DNA from: an uncultured Lachnospiraceae bacterium
GTDB taxonomy: Bacteria > Bacillota > Clostridia > Lachnospirales > Lachnospiraceae
DNA length: 64,000 bases
Direction of reading: 5' to 3'
Assembly (NCBI GenBank): GCA_947382625.1
Contig: CANDAG010000005.1
Coordinates: 1 to 64,000, forward strand
The position numbers and the translations under genes were made by a program. The notes under the pieces were generated by a model. That model did not search any database. It was not told the origin of the DNA and saw only the letters and a program-made list of their open reading frames with translations. Position 1 is the first letter of the stretch, and the number at the start of each line of letters is the position of its first letter. Positions 16,494 through 23,753 of this stretch are shown here, piece by piece.

Positions 16494-16797
16494 CTAAAGA
16501 AACTTATACTCAAATACGTCAAATTCTTGAATTACCTCATCGACAAACGCTTTATGGCATCCCACACTTATAAAACCCCATTTCTCATATAAGCGCCTAG
16601 CTGGAACATTTTTGTAATGCGTATCAATCCTGATCGTCTTTGCTCTGGAATTTTTTGCAGAAATAGATTCCAAACCGTACCAGCATTTCCCCCAATCCCC
16701 TGCCTCTGAAATCAGGAGCTACCACAAGCATATGTAAAGCCATAACATCTTCATCCGGAACCTGTAGAGTCCAGGGTATTTTTTTATATTTATACAT
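16494..16797 (-). pseudogene. GNAT acetyltransferase, C-terminal half, frameshifted
   Basis: Reading from ATG 16797, MYKYKKIPWTLQVPDEDV leads into the acetyl-CoA-binding strand and loop (MLVVAPDFRGRGLGEMLVRF, with the RGRGLG pyrophosphate loop), then the frame breaks in an A-rich run near 16645. The next frame supplies the rest of the GNAT fold (DTHYKNVPARRLYEKWGF, ending EFDVFEYKFL). The N-terminal half of the enzyme is missing because the ASCH gene ends at this point. Two separate lesions mean it is dead. Confidence 0.75.
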
Positions 16798-17230
16798 AGA
16801 CCATTTCAAATTCCTCACAAACAACATCCATTGTCTCACTGAAAGATAATCCTACTTTTCTTAAGCAGTTGGTAAAAAATTCCTTATGAACCTCTCTCCA
16901 ATAGACTAGACTCCGATCTCCTTCACCCTCCCTATATGCATGAGTGTCACTGACCTTATTATAAGGAACTACATATACCCTTGTGGTTTTAATTATACAT
17001 TTGGCTTCCTCACGGGAATCCAGTATTATACTGTAGCTGCCCTCTTTAGGAAGGGATTCCTGCTCAAGTTCATATAGAGTATATAGGGATGACGTAGCTG
17101 TTTTAATTCCTCGCATTACCAACTCAGCCAGCTTATCCGGCTCGTCGCCAAAAGCCCATGCCTCATCATAAACCTCGCCACTCAGATTATTTTCCTTACA
17201 ATAACCCTCCCACATCTCTTCTGGTTTCAT
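16790..17230 (-). CDS. ASCH-domain protein
   Basis: A 146-residue protein started at ATG 17230 (MKPEEMWEGYCKENNLSG) behind GGAG. It matches the stand-alone ASCH family: AFGDEPDKLAELVMRGIKTA, SLYTLYELEQESLPKEG, and the C-terminal WREVHKEFFTNCL segment. ASCH is a PUA-like fold expected to bind RNA or nucleotides. It sits in a run of short same-strand genes (GNAT, ASCH, GNAT, GNAT) inside the mobilizable module. Its last codons overlap the debris of a GNAT gene. Confidence 0.88.
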   Translation of the reverse strand: MKPEEMWEGYCKENNLSGEVYDEAWAFGDEPDKLAELVMRGIKTATSSLYTLYELEQESLPKEGSYSIILDSREEAKCIIKTTRVYVVPYNKVSDTHAYREGEGDRSLVYWREVHKEFFTNCLRKVGLSFSETMDVVCEEFEMVYV

Positions 17231-17270
17231 TATCCTGTCACTCCTCACTAAATTTCGATTATAAACTTGA

Positions 17271-17310
17271 TTATAAATTTTCTCCCTTTTTGGAAAAGTA
17301 TTCCCATTAA
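17271..17310. repeat. Boundary repeat A of the GNAT/ASCH array
   Basis: The stretch around TTTTCTCCCTTTTTGGAAAA resembles 17792-17833 (TTTTTCTCCCTTTTCAGAAA) over about 40 bases and, inverted, 18414-18441. The copies lie between consecutive genes of the array. Confidence 0.5.
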
Positions 17311-17762
17311 GTACTCTGCAAATGAAAATTTAGCTTTACTACAATTTCATAATGTATTCTTTGCCCTGAATATTCGGGATGAAATGTTTCCTCACTCTTT
17401 TTTACAAATTGAAAGCCTGCAATTTCATAGGTGTGTTGAGCAGGAACACAAATTTCATTTGTCCAAACAACTATCTTATTCGCCTCTTGCGCAATCATGC
17501 GTTGAACTGCCTCGCGCATCTGTCGTTTCCCATAGCCGTTTCCCTTGTATTTCGTTAATATACAGTTGTGTCCAACTTCTGTTGATTCAGGCAGATTTGT
17601 TGGATTCCACGAAACAAACCTGATGGGCTTTCCTTCCAAGACAGTCATAAATCCACTAACCTCAGCAATATGAGGATTATCATAAAAGAAGTCATCAAAC
17701 TCTTGCCATTGTTTATGCCAATCGCGCTCGAATTTCGGCTCGAAAGAATAACCGTCTTTCAA
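17307..17762 (-). CDS. GNAT acetyltransferase, N-terminus probably lost
   Basis: The frame starts at a TTG at 17762 and gives 151 residues. The GNAT core is recognisable: CILTKYKGNGYGKRQMREAV holds the acetyl-CoA loop (KGNGYG) and VPAQHTYEIAGFQFVKK the last strands. In-frame sequence continues upstream of the TTG for about 17 codons (ITDFPRGTLATLL) up to a TGA without any ATG, so the first 20-40 residues of a normal GNAT appear to be missing or replaced. Function uncertain. Confidence 0.65.
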   Translation of the reverse strand: MKDGYSFEPKFERDWHKQWQEFDDFFYDNPHIAEVSGFMTVLEGKPIRFVSWNPTNLPESTEVGHNCILTKYKGNGYGKRQMREAVQRMIAQEANKIVVWTNEICVPAQHTYEIAGFQFVKKSEETFHPEYSGQRIHYEIVVKLNFHLQST

Positions 17763-17791
17763 AAGAGTTGCAAGTGTTCCGCGAGGAAAAT

Positions 17792-17833
17792 CTGTTATTT
17801 TTCTCCCTTTTCAGAAAAGTGTTCACACTAATT
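17792..17833. repeat. Boundary repeat B of the GNAT/ASCH array
   Basis: Similar to repeat A at 17271-17310 in the same orientation; it separates the two GNAT genes. A third, inverted relative (TTCTGAAAAGGGAGTAAA) is at 18414-18441, on the far side of the second GNAT gene. Confidence 0.5.
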
Positions 17834-18350
17834 ATTTAAATTCAATCCAATACCGCCTATAGGTTTTTCCTAAACTTTCATCGTAATAGTCATTTTCATA
17901 TGTTCCATCATTGGATTCTATTACCTTTGTTGAACCTATATTATCATTCCTACAAGTTATTAAAACCTTTTTAAGTCCTATATCCCTTGCTTTTTCTAAC
18001 GCAAGCTTCAATAGCACCTTTCCATATCCTTTTTTTCTTTCACTCGGTCTGACCAAATAACCGATATTTCCACCATGATTGATTAACGCACCCTTTAATG
18101 TATGTCTTAGTACAAAACCGCCTACAAGCTTTTCATCATCAAATACGCCAAAAGTTGTTTGAGAAGAATAATTGAAGTTAATCAGTTCTGGATGTTTCCA
18201 TTTTTCTAATTTCTTTAGAAATAGATTATAATCTTCAATTCTTCCTATATCATCCAGTCCTTCGAAATCTGCGTCATATTCATTTATTTCATTGATCATA
18301 TCAAATAATTGCTCTTTATCCTGTTCAGTAAATTCCTTCACAATTATCAT
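17832..18350 (-). CDS. GNAT family N-acetyltransferase
   Basis: A complete 172-residue GNAT enzyme started at ATG 18350 behind AGGAGG. The acetyl-CoA pyrophosphate loop is RPSERKKGYGKVLLKLAL near residue 105, followed by VLITCRNDNIGSTKVIESN. The N-terminal helix-rich part (KEFTEQDKEQLFDMINEINE) is usual. The acceptor is unknown; small-molecule acetylation is typical. It is cargo of the mobilizable module, with boundary repeats on both sides. Confidence 0.88.
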   Translation of the reverse strand: MIIVKEFTEQDKEQLFDMINEINEYDADFEGLDDIGRIEDYNLFLKKLEKWKHPELINFNYSSQTTFGVFDDEKLVGGFVLRHTLKGALINHGGNIGYLVRPSERKKGYGKVLLKLALEKARDIGLKKVLITCRNDNIGSTKVIESNDGTYENDYYDESLGKTYRRYWIEFK

Positions 18351-18486
18351 AGAAAACCTCCTATTAATTTTGGGGTTTATCAGTGTAAATATAATCTATT
18401 ATCAGCAGACACTCAATTCTGAAAAGGGAGTAAATTTTTTACCTGTTGCTCACAATTTATATTTATTGGAATATAAAGAGGATTAG

Positions 18487-18511
18487 TAAAACCAGCCTTT
18501 TATCCGGCTGG
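18487..18511 (-). terminator. Terminator after tnpV-like gene
   Basis: On the minus strand CCAGCC and GGCTGG pair around an 8-base loop, followed by TTTTACT. It lies 17 bases beyond the TnpV stop. Confidence 0.6.
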
Positions 18512-18527
18512 ACACTTCATATTTTAA

Positions 18528-18770
18528 TCAAATATAAATCAGTTCATTCTTTATGATTTCCTCTGCCCGGTTGCGGATATTGTTCATCCGTCCTATCCAT
18601 TCAAGCTGGTTTCGGGCTTTCAGTTCCTCGGTCACTCCCTCAACGGCTTTCATCTGCTCTATGATTAAGTCAAACCTTTCCTCCGGCAATCTCAAGTCCG
18701 GGATATAGTAATCGCCTACCAGAATATAATCAATACCGTTTTCCGTGATTCTTTCTTCCAGTTTCCCCAT
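18528..18770 (-). CDS. TnpV-like transposon protein, internally shortened
   Basis: An 80-residue protein started at ATG 18770 (MGKLEERITENGIDYILVGD). The opening (DYYIPDLRLPEE) and the end (VTEELKARNQLEWIGRMNNI, EEIIKNELIYI) match TnpV, the small protein found in Tn4451-type clostridial transposons. The middle of TnpV, about 40 residues that normally contain a GxxGRxHRxYL-like segment, is absent, so this is an in-frame deletion. It overlaps the upstream XRE gene by 41 bases. Whether it keeps function is doubtful. Confidence 0.75.
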   Translation of the reverse strand: MGKLEERITENGIDYILVGDYYIPDLRLPEERFDLIIEQMKAVEGVTEELKARNQLEWIGRMNNIRNRAEEIIKNELIYI

Positions 18771-19002
18771 TATCGTTCCCTTCTGTAGTGGAAGGCTCGT
18801 CACTGGCCAACCCGATTACGTCCGTAATATCACAATCCAGTGTTTCACAAATACGGGCAAGTGTGTCCATGCTGATATGCTTCCCTTCCTTGCCCATATT
18901 GGCAATCATATTCGTGGTCAGTCCGGCGGCAAGCCTTAAATCTTCTTTCCTCATGTTTCGCTCTATCAGTGTGTGCCAGAGCGGTTTGTAGCTGATGTGC
19001 AT
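18730..19002 (-). CDS. Small XRE-family regulator
   Basis: A 90-residue protein, mostly a Cro/C1 helix-turn-helix: HISYKPLWHTLIERNMRKED, then LRLAAGLTTNMIANMGKEG and the conserved MDTLARICETLDCDITDVI. A GGGAGA site precedes ATG 19002 and a near-consensus promoter lies 40 bases upstream. Such short regulators usually sit at the edge of clostridial mobilizable elements directly before TnpV or the recombinase. Confidence 0.88.
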   Translation of the reverse strand: MHISYKPLWHTLIERNMRKEDLRLAAGLTTNMIANMGKEGKHISMDTLARICETLDCDITDVIGLASDEPSTTEGNDNGETGRKNHGKRY

Positions 19003-19043
19003 TTTTCTCCCTGCCTTTCTGCCCCGGATGGGCGTTTGTACCC

Positions 19044-19072
19044 ATTATATCAGGATTCTTGCTAACTCACAA
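19044..19072 (-). promoter_or_regulatory. Promoter of the XRE-tnpV unit
   Basis: On the minus strand TTGTGA (19067-19072) and a perfect TATAAT (19044-19049) are separated by 17 bases, 42 bases upstream of the XRE start. Confidence 0.75.
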
Positions 19073-19131
19073 ATATTTCTTGACAGTATCGCCGGTTCCG
19101 TCTGGATTGTGCTTTTCCTTTCCGCTTTTGA

Positions 19132-19332
19132 TTACATCTAATCCGCCATGAGCTGGCAGATGCCCTTACAGAGGAAAATGAAATGCTGAAGGGGCATCTT
19201 GAGGAATACGCAGGCCTTATGCGCCGGATGATGGATGATGTCTCCGGAGAAGAAAACAACGGGCAGCACGCTTTTGCAAACTGCCCTTATGTTAATGAAA
19301 GCAGCTGCGGGAAAGAGGGTGAAAGGCCATGA
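19132..19332 (+). pseudogene. IS66-like element, first gene, 3' fragment
   Basis: An open frame without a start reads HELADALTEENEMLKGHLEE, then YAGLMRRMMDDVSGEE, and ends in a TGA that overlaps the next ATG (ATGA). Charged helical composition matches the 5' fragment at 10519-10676. Together they would make one coiled-coil accessory gene of about 110-120 codons, split by the inserted module. Confidence 0.6.
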
Positions 19333-19742
19333 TCCGCCCTGATTTTGAACACATCTCTGCCCTGCAGTTAAGGGTCCGGGCGCTGGAAGCGCAGGTAAAG
19401 GAACTGAAATCCGGGGAAAAATACCAAAAGCTGGAGGAAGAATATAAAGCTTTTGTCCGTTTCCATAATAAGGAAGTAAAGCGCCTGGAGTATGAGCTGT
19501 CAAAGGCCCATTCGGAAACCGTAACAGTACGCAGGTACTGGGGAGAGGTCATGGATGACCTTGATAAAGAACACCGGGAAGAGGTGGAAGGGCTCAAGGA
19601 AGAGGTCTGTCATCTTAAGGAACGGATCCTTTCCCTGGAATGCCAGAGGGATGAGGCAAAGGATAGGCTCAGGGACAGGATGCAGGAGTATTATGCTGTT
19701 TCAGTAAAGCTGGAAGAGAAAAAGAAAAGAACCGGAAACTGA
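19329..19742 (+). CDS. IS66-type transposase, N-terminal coiled-coil part
   Basis: A 137-residue, highly charged coiled-coil ORF (ALQLRVRALEAQVKELKSGE). IS66 transposases open with such a helical domain, and the next ORF in the -1 frame begins just where this ends: the expected sequence NRKLTAQANKDFENSSLPSS follows in the other frame. The change occurs in the A-rich run at 19716-19730 (GAGAAAAAGAAAAG). It could be programmed -1 frameshifting or an inactivating indel. Confidence 0.75.
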   Translation: MIRPDFEHISALQLRVRALEAQVKELKSGEKYQKLEEEYKAFVRFHNKEVKRLEYELSKAHSETVTVRRYWGEVMDDLDKEHREEVEGLKEEVCHLKERILSLECQRDEAKDRLRDRMQEYYAVSVKLEEKKKRTGN

Positions 19743-19885
19743 CGGCACAGGCCAATAAAGATTTTGAGAACTCCTCCCTGCCCTCCTCCTTACAGAAGGG
19801 CGGGAGGAAGAAGATCCCGAACAGCCGTGAAAGGACGGGGAGGAAGCCGGGAGGGCAGCCAGGACATAAAGGGCATGGGCGCAGA

Positions 19886-21049
19886 ATGCATGAACCCACA
19901 GAGAGCCATGAGATACCATCCCCGGAGTATGGGAAGGATCCCCATTATTATGAGACAGGCAGGATCATCCGCAAACAGAAGGTATTTATAGAGCTGGGAG
20001 TACGTGTAGTGGAATATACCACAAAGGAATACCGCGACAGCCGTACGGGAGCCCGTGTACATGCCCCGTTCCCAGAAGGGTATGTCAATGAAGTGGGTTA
20101 TGACAGCACAGTAAAGGCGCTGGCGTTCCTGCTGTGCAATGAATGTAACGTCTCCCATGGGAAAATCAGGAAACTGCTGTCGGAACTGACAGAGGGGAAG
20201 GTCCGGCTTTCAGACGGGCTGATTAACGGTCTTGCCAGGGAATTTTCAGAAAAGACAGTGCCTGAGAGACGTGAGATTATAAAGAAGCTGATGTGTTCCC
20301 CAGTGATGAATGCAGATTTCACAAATGCATCGGTAATCGGTAAGAGCGCCCAGGTGCTGGTACTGGCCTCCCCGTCAGAGGGAGTGGCATTATATACGGG
20401 GAAAGAGAAAAAGGGGCATGAGGGGATCAAAGGGACACCGCTTTATGAATATGCAGGGACGGTGGTGCATGACCACGATACAACTTTTTACAGCTATGGG
20501 AATGCCCATCAGGAATGCATCCAGCATAACCTGCGCTACCTCAAAGGGAGTGAGCAGAATGAGCCGGAGCGGACATGGAATAAACAGATGCATGAACTGT
20601 TCCGCAGGATGGTGCATTACCGTAATTCCCTGGAAGAGGGGGAAGAGCCGGACCAGACAGCAGTAAAGGGATATGAGGATGAATATGACCGGATACTTAA
20701 AGAGGCGGAAAAGGAGTATGAGGATGAACCGCCGGGGGAGTATTACCGGGAGGGATATAACCTATACCTGCGCCTGAAGAAGTACAGAGAGAATGAGCTG
20801 TTATTCCTGCATGATAAGAGGGTGCCCGCGAATAATTCACTCTGTGAGAGGCTGGCGAGAGTATATAAGAGAAAACAGAAGCAGGCGGTGACACTGCGGA
20901 GCCAGGAGAGCCTGTGCAGCATATGTGACGGGCTGAGCGTAGTGCACCTGCTGAGACAAAGGGGAGGAAATGTATACCGTGAGATAGCGGAAATCTATGA
21001 ACGCAGGAAACCGAAAGAAGAAAAGGAAGAGACCGGTGCCGGGGCATAA
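19886..21049 (+). CDS. IS66 family transposase, catalytic part
   Basis: The first in-frame ATG is at 19886, but homology begins about 150 bases earlier with FENSSLPSS and the hallmark GRKPGGQPGHKGHGR (zinc-finger region), so the protein must be read from the -1 frame of the preceding ORF (about 573 residues in total). Catalytic region: MNADFTN, TVVHDHDTTFYSYGN with a DDE aspartate, and NNSLCERLARVYKRKQ near the C-terminus, where the IS66 glutamate lies. It ends 36 bases before the right terminal repeat. Confidence 0.85.
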   Translation: MHEPTESHEIPSPEYGKDPHYYETGRIIRKQKVFIELGVRVVEYTTKEYRDSRTGARVHAPFPEGYVNEVGYDSTVKALAFLLCNECNVSHGKIRKLLSELTEGKVRLSDGLINGLAREFSEKTVPERREIIKKLMCSPVMNADFTNASVIGKSAQVLVLASPSEGVALYTGKEKKGHEGIKGTPLYEYAGTVVHDHDTTFYSYGNAHQECIQHNLRYLKGSEQNEPERTWNKQMHELFRRMVHYRNSLEEGEEPDQTAVKGYEDEYDRILKEAEKEYEDEPPGEYYREGYNLYLRLKKYRENELLFLHDKRVPANNSLCERLARVYKRKQKQAVTLRSQESLCSICDGLSVVHLLRQRGGNVYREIAEIYERRKPKEEKEETGAGA

Positions 21050-21084
21050 AGCCCCATCACCGGATAGTTTCAGTGCGCTGTGCC

Positions 21085-21107
21085 CTGGCGTGGGTGTGAA
21101 AAGTAAC
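21085..21107. repeat. Right terminal inverted repeat of the IS66-like element
   Basis: Exact reverse complement of 10206-10228 over 23 bases (ends GTGTGAAAAGTAAC), followed by the 9-mer CTTCTTTAC that also precedes the left end. Confidence 0.85.
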
Positions 21108-21116
21108 CTTCTTTAC
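21108..21116. repeat. Right target-site duplication of the IS66-like element
   Basis: CTTCTTTAC, identical to 10197-10205. Confidence 0.8.
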
Positions 21117-21121
21117 TACTA

Positions 21122-22153
21122 TTATGGATTGCTCTTATCTTTCAAAAACATCTGCAACCTGTTCCAGTCACGATACTGTTTCTTGGCATTCATATCCGCA
21201 AACAGATCCGGTATCAGAATCTTTTTCGGGCAGCCATCGGTACAATACCTGCAGGCAGTGCATGGGATCAGGTTCTGTGCCTTAAAGATTTCACATACCT
21301 TTCCTATGGCGTCATACTCCGTTTCATTCAACGGCTGAAAATCTTTCATGGCACTGATATTATCCTGCATCTGCTCTAAATTACTCATCCCGGAAAGCAC
21401 CATAAACACCTGCTTGCAGCTTGCCGCAAAACGGAGCGCATAGCTTGCATTGCTCCCACCCTTCAGATCTCTTAAAATTTTATCCGCATCAGGCGGCAGA
21501 TTTACAAAGCTTCCTCCCTTGACGGGTTCCATGACCACAACAGGCTTGTTGTGCTTCTCGCACACCTCAAGGCATTTCCTGCTCTGTACACCGGGATCAT
21601 CGTAGTCCACATAGTTTAGCTGGATCTGCACTAACTCTACTTCTGGATGCTCCGTCAGGATCATATCCAGATACTCTGCATTATCATGAAATGACAGACC
21701 AACGTGTCTGATTTTTCCCTCTGCCTTTAGTTCCTGTGCCACTTCATAGGCACGGCACTTTTTATATTTCTCATAATTCACTTTTCCCTGGGCGTGCATC
21801 AGATAATAGTCGAAGTAAGTCACGCCGCAGGTTTCAAGCTGCTCTGCAAAAACCTTCCTGATATCGGATTCTTTTTCAAAAAAGCTCATGGTCAGCTTAT
21901 CGGTAAGGGTAAAGCTTTCCCTCGGATAACGCTTTACCACACACTCCCTGACAGCCACCTCGCTCAAACCACCAAGATACCCCTTTGCAGTATCAAAATA
22001 AGTAAAACCTGCCTCCATAAATGCATCCACCATGCGGTTGCATTCTTCAAAATCGATATTTCCGCCCTACATAGGCAGGCGCATACACCCAAATCCAAAT
22101 TTTTTGCTTCCTCTTACAAAATCCGGTTTCAGCGGACAATAATTATTTTTCAT
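21122..22153 (-). pseudogene. Aldo/keto reductase with ferredoxin-like C-terminus, nonsense codon 29
   Basis: The gene starts at ATG 22153 (MKNNYCPLKPDFVRGSKKFG) and would be 343 residues, but codon 29 is TAG (22067-22069), right after FGCMRLPM. The rest is intact from 22066: GFTYFDTAKGY, the catalytic-type lysine in TDKLTMS and the histidine in YLMHAQG of the aldo/keto reductase barrel. A C-terminal cysteine cluster (CTACRYCTDGCPK, residues near 290-300) is typical of the oxidoreductase subfamily with an Fe-S-type tail. Translation could restart at ATG 22033, losing strand 1. One base change would restore it. Confidence 0.85.
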
Positions 22154-22203
22154 CAATCCCACTCCTTTCTTTTCGCAATAAGATAAACTGTTTAACCGGT
22201 CTT

Positions 22204-22710
22204 TTATGCCTCCAGCCATTTTTTCAAAACAGCATCACACCTGCCTACACTGCTGCCCTGAATGGCCAGACCCTTTTTAATGACCGCCCCCGGGCAGCAC
22301 TTCGCAAGATCTGCTTCGCTTCTGCCCATTCCGCTGCCTTCATGGGTGCATACCGGGCGGACACTCTTCCCTTCAAAATTGATCTGTTCAAGGACTGTAA
22401 ACATATGCATGGGCATTGTTCCCCAATAATTCGGGTACATAACTGTCACTAAATCATACTGTGACATATTTTCCGGCATCGACACAACCCCAGGGCGCAC
22501 ACCGCTTTGTAAATCCTTTTTCGCCTGTTCAATGCAGGTATTGCAATCAGCGGAATATGGCTTTACAGGCTCAATCTTAAACAGATCCGCGCCGGTCATG
22601 GCGGCTGCTTTTTCCGCCACAACCTCCGTATTGCCCTTATCAATATATTTCAGACTCCCTCCAAAATAATTTTCATCCGCCCTTGAAAAATATAAGATAA
22701 TTTCTTTCAT
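22204..22710 (-). CDS. Flavodoxin-family protein
   Basis: A 168-residue protein started at ATG 22710 (MKEIILYFSRADENYFGGSL) behind GGAGG. It has the flavodoxin fold: an FMN-phosphate loop in place of the first strand-turn, GADLFKIEPVKPYSADCN, MYPNYWGTMPMHMFTVLEQ and THEGSGMGRSEADLAKCCPG. These proteins act as FMN-dependent electron carriers or small reductases. The aldo/keto reductase follows 50 bases downstream on the same strand, a common pairing. Confidence 0.9.
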   Translation of the reverse strand: MKEIILYFSRADENYFGGSLKYIDKGNTEVVAEKAAAMTGADLFKIEPVKPYSADCNTCIEQAKKDLQSGVRPGVVSMPENMSQYDLVTVMYPNYWGTMPMHMFTVLEQINFEGKSVRPVCTHEGSGMGRSEADLAKCCPGAVIKKGLAIQGSSVGRCDAVLKKWLEA

Positions 22711-22964
22711 ATTTACCTCCAACCGGATATTTCTTCTATTTGTTTTATTTTATCGGGAGACTCCTTATCTATCAATTCGATTTTCGGTAATATATTATAA
22801 GTTTTTCTTATATAGCAAGAAAGGATAAATTGAATCAAAATTATCTGAAACGGGAAGCCAAAGGCAAGGAAGATCAAGCATAATCAATGGACTTACGAGT
22901 GCGCTTGTGGTAGAATAATACCGTTGAAATTTCAATATATTAAAGTTGGAAGGAGTGATTTCAT
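22711..22964. other. Intergenic stretch with weak coding debris
   Basis: No gene is convincing. A short plus-strand frame at about 22827-22919 (KLSETGSQRQGRSSIINGL, ending ALVVE) looks coding-like but has no start and no recognised family, so it may be the end of a lost gene. Confidence 0.3.
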
Positions 22965-23024
22965 ATGAGAAATAGAATAAAAAATATAATGAAAAAGAAT
23001 ACGAGGAGGGAAACATTATTTTAG
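22965..23024 (+). CDS. 19-codon leader ORF before a GNAT gene
   Basis: A strong AAGGAG site seven bases upstream of ATG opens a 19-residue, very basic peptide (MRNRIKNIMKKNTRRETLF). It ends 30 bases before the acetyltransferase start, with a CCCTCC stretch and then a GGAGG site between. Leader peptides of this sort precede some inducible resistance genes, but this one may be chance. Confidence 0.35.
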   Translation: MRNRIKNIMKKNTRRETLF

Positions 23025-23054
23025 CCCTCCCAGATAAAACGGAGGATTTTTCAT

Positions 23055-23582
23055 ATGTTATTGCAGTTTAAAAACTTAACAATTAGAAATGCATCTGTTG
23101 AGGACGCAGATTTATTATCATCATGGTGGAATGACGGAAAGATTATGGCTCATGCAGGTTTTCCCTATGGGACTGGTGAAATGGCATGTGAAATTGCTGA
23201 AAATCTCAAAAAGGACACTGATGAGGACAGACATCTGATTATCGAACTTAATAAAAGACCTATTGGCGAAATGAGTTATGGCAAGGAAGGCGAAGATACA
23301 GTCGGGATCGGAATTAAAATCTGCGATTTTTCCGAGCATGACAAGGGGTATGGAAAAATACTTTTGAGCATGCTTATCTTTTCATTATTCGAGGACATGG
23401 GATATAAAAAAGTAATTCTTGATACAAACGCAAACAACAAGAGGGCGCAGCATGTTTACGAAGAACTCGGTTTCAGGAAGGTGCAAGTCAGGGAGAATTC
23501 ATGGCGAAACCAGCTTGGAGAGTTGCAATCATCTATTGATTATGAGATGTATCGGGAAGATTTTGTGAATTTTGCAAAATAA
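23055..23582 (+). CDS. GNAT family N-acetyltransferase (RimJ/RimL-like)
   Basis: A 175-residue enzyme started at ATG 23055 behind GGAGG. It opens with a RimJ/L-like strand (NLTIRNASVEDADLLSSWWN), has the acetyl-CoA loop in FSEHDKGYGKILLSMLIFSL near residue 110, and ends with DTNANNKRAQHVYEELGF. The acceptor could be a protein N-terminus or an aminoglycoside-like compound; the WW motif near residue 25 is seen in antibiotic acetyltransferases. A basic leader ORF precedes it, and a strong terminator follows. Confidence 0.88.
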   Translation: MLLQFKNLTIRNASVEDADLLSSWWNDGKIMAHAGFPYGTGEMACEIAENLKKDTDEDRHLIIELNKRPIGEMSYGKEGEDTVGIGIKICDFSEHDKGYGKILLSMLIFSLFEDMGYKKVILDTNANNKRAQHVYEELGFRKVQVRENSWRNQLGELQSSIDYEMYREDFVNFAK

Positions 23583-23620
23583 ATATATTTTATTGTTCAA
23601 TTGTATCATGAAGATGTGCT

Positions 23621-23660
23621 AAGGGGCCGTCGCACTAATTGCTTAGTGCGACAGCCCCTT
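23621..23660 (+). terminator. Strong terminator after the GNAT gene
   Basis: AAGGGGC and GCCCCTT with an inner GTCGCACTAA / TTAGTGCGAC form an almost perfect 18-bp hairpin with a small loop, followed by TTCTTATG. It may work in both directions. Confidence 0.85.
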
Positions 23661-23753
23661 TTCTTATGTTTATAACCCTTTTTGAAATTGTGTAGTGAGT
23701 AAAAATGAGATATAATTGTATTTACAAGTAGGAATTCATATAGGAGCATTATA

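Larger units (their letters stand above)
10678..19110. mobile_element. Truncated integrative mobilizable element (no integrase)
   Basis: The block carries a typical mobilizable-element set: vapE fragment, CHC2 primase-like gene, MobA/L relaxase, oriT, DUF3847, RepA-like gene, XRE regulators and TnpV. Its two ends share an imperfect inverted repeat: ATATTTCTTGAC and CTGGATTGT occur in the same order at 19073-19110 and, inverted, at 10678-10719. No serine or tyrosine recombinase is present and vapE is cut after 68 codons at the left end, so the recombinase end has probably been deleted. The relaxase is also frameshifted; self-driven movement looks impossible. Confidence 0.7.
10206..21107. mobile_element. 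IS66-like insertion sequence interrupted by an 8.4-kb mobilizable module
   Basis: The outer ends are a perfect 23-bp inverted repeat (10206-10228 and 21085-21107, beginning GTTACTTTTCACACC) flanked by a 9-bp direct repeat. Inside, the left 0.47 kb holds the first half of a small coiled-coil gene and the right 2.0 kb holds its second half followed by an IS66 transposase. Together they make an element of about 2.5 kb. Everything from about 10.68 to 19.11 kb was inserted into the first gene. This is a nested arrangement: a mobilizable module inside an insertion sequence. Confidence 0.82.

Noticed and set aside
17271..18441. Integron attC sites between the GNAT genes
   Set aside because: The boundary repeats lack a clear GTTRRRY core and no integrase gene is present; kept only as repeats.
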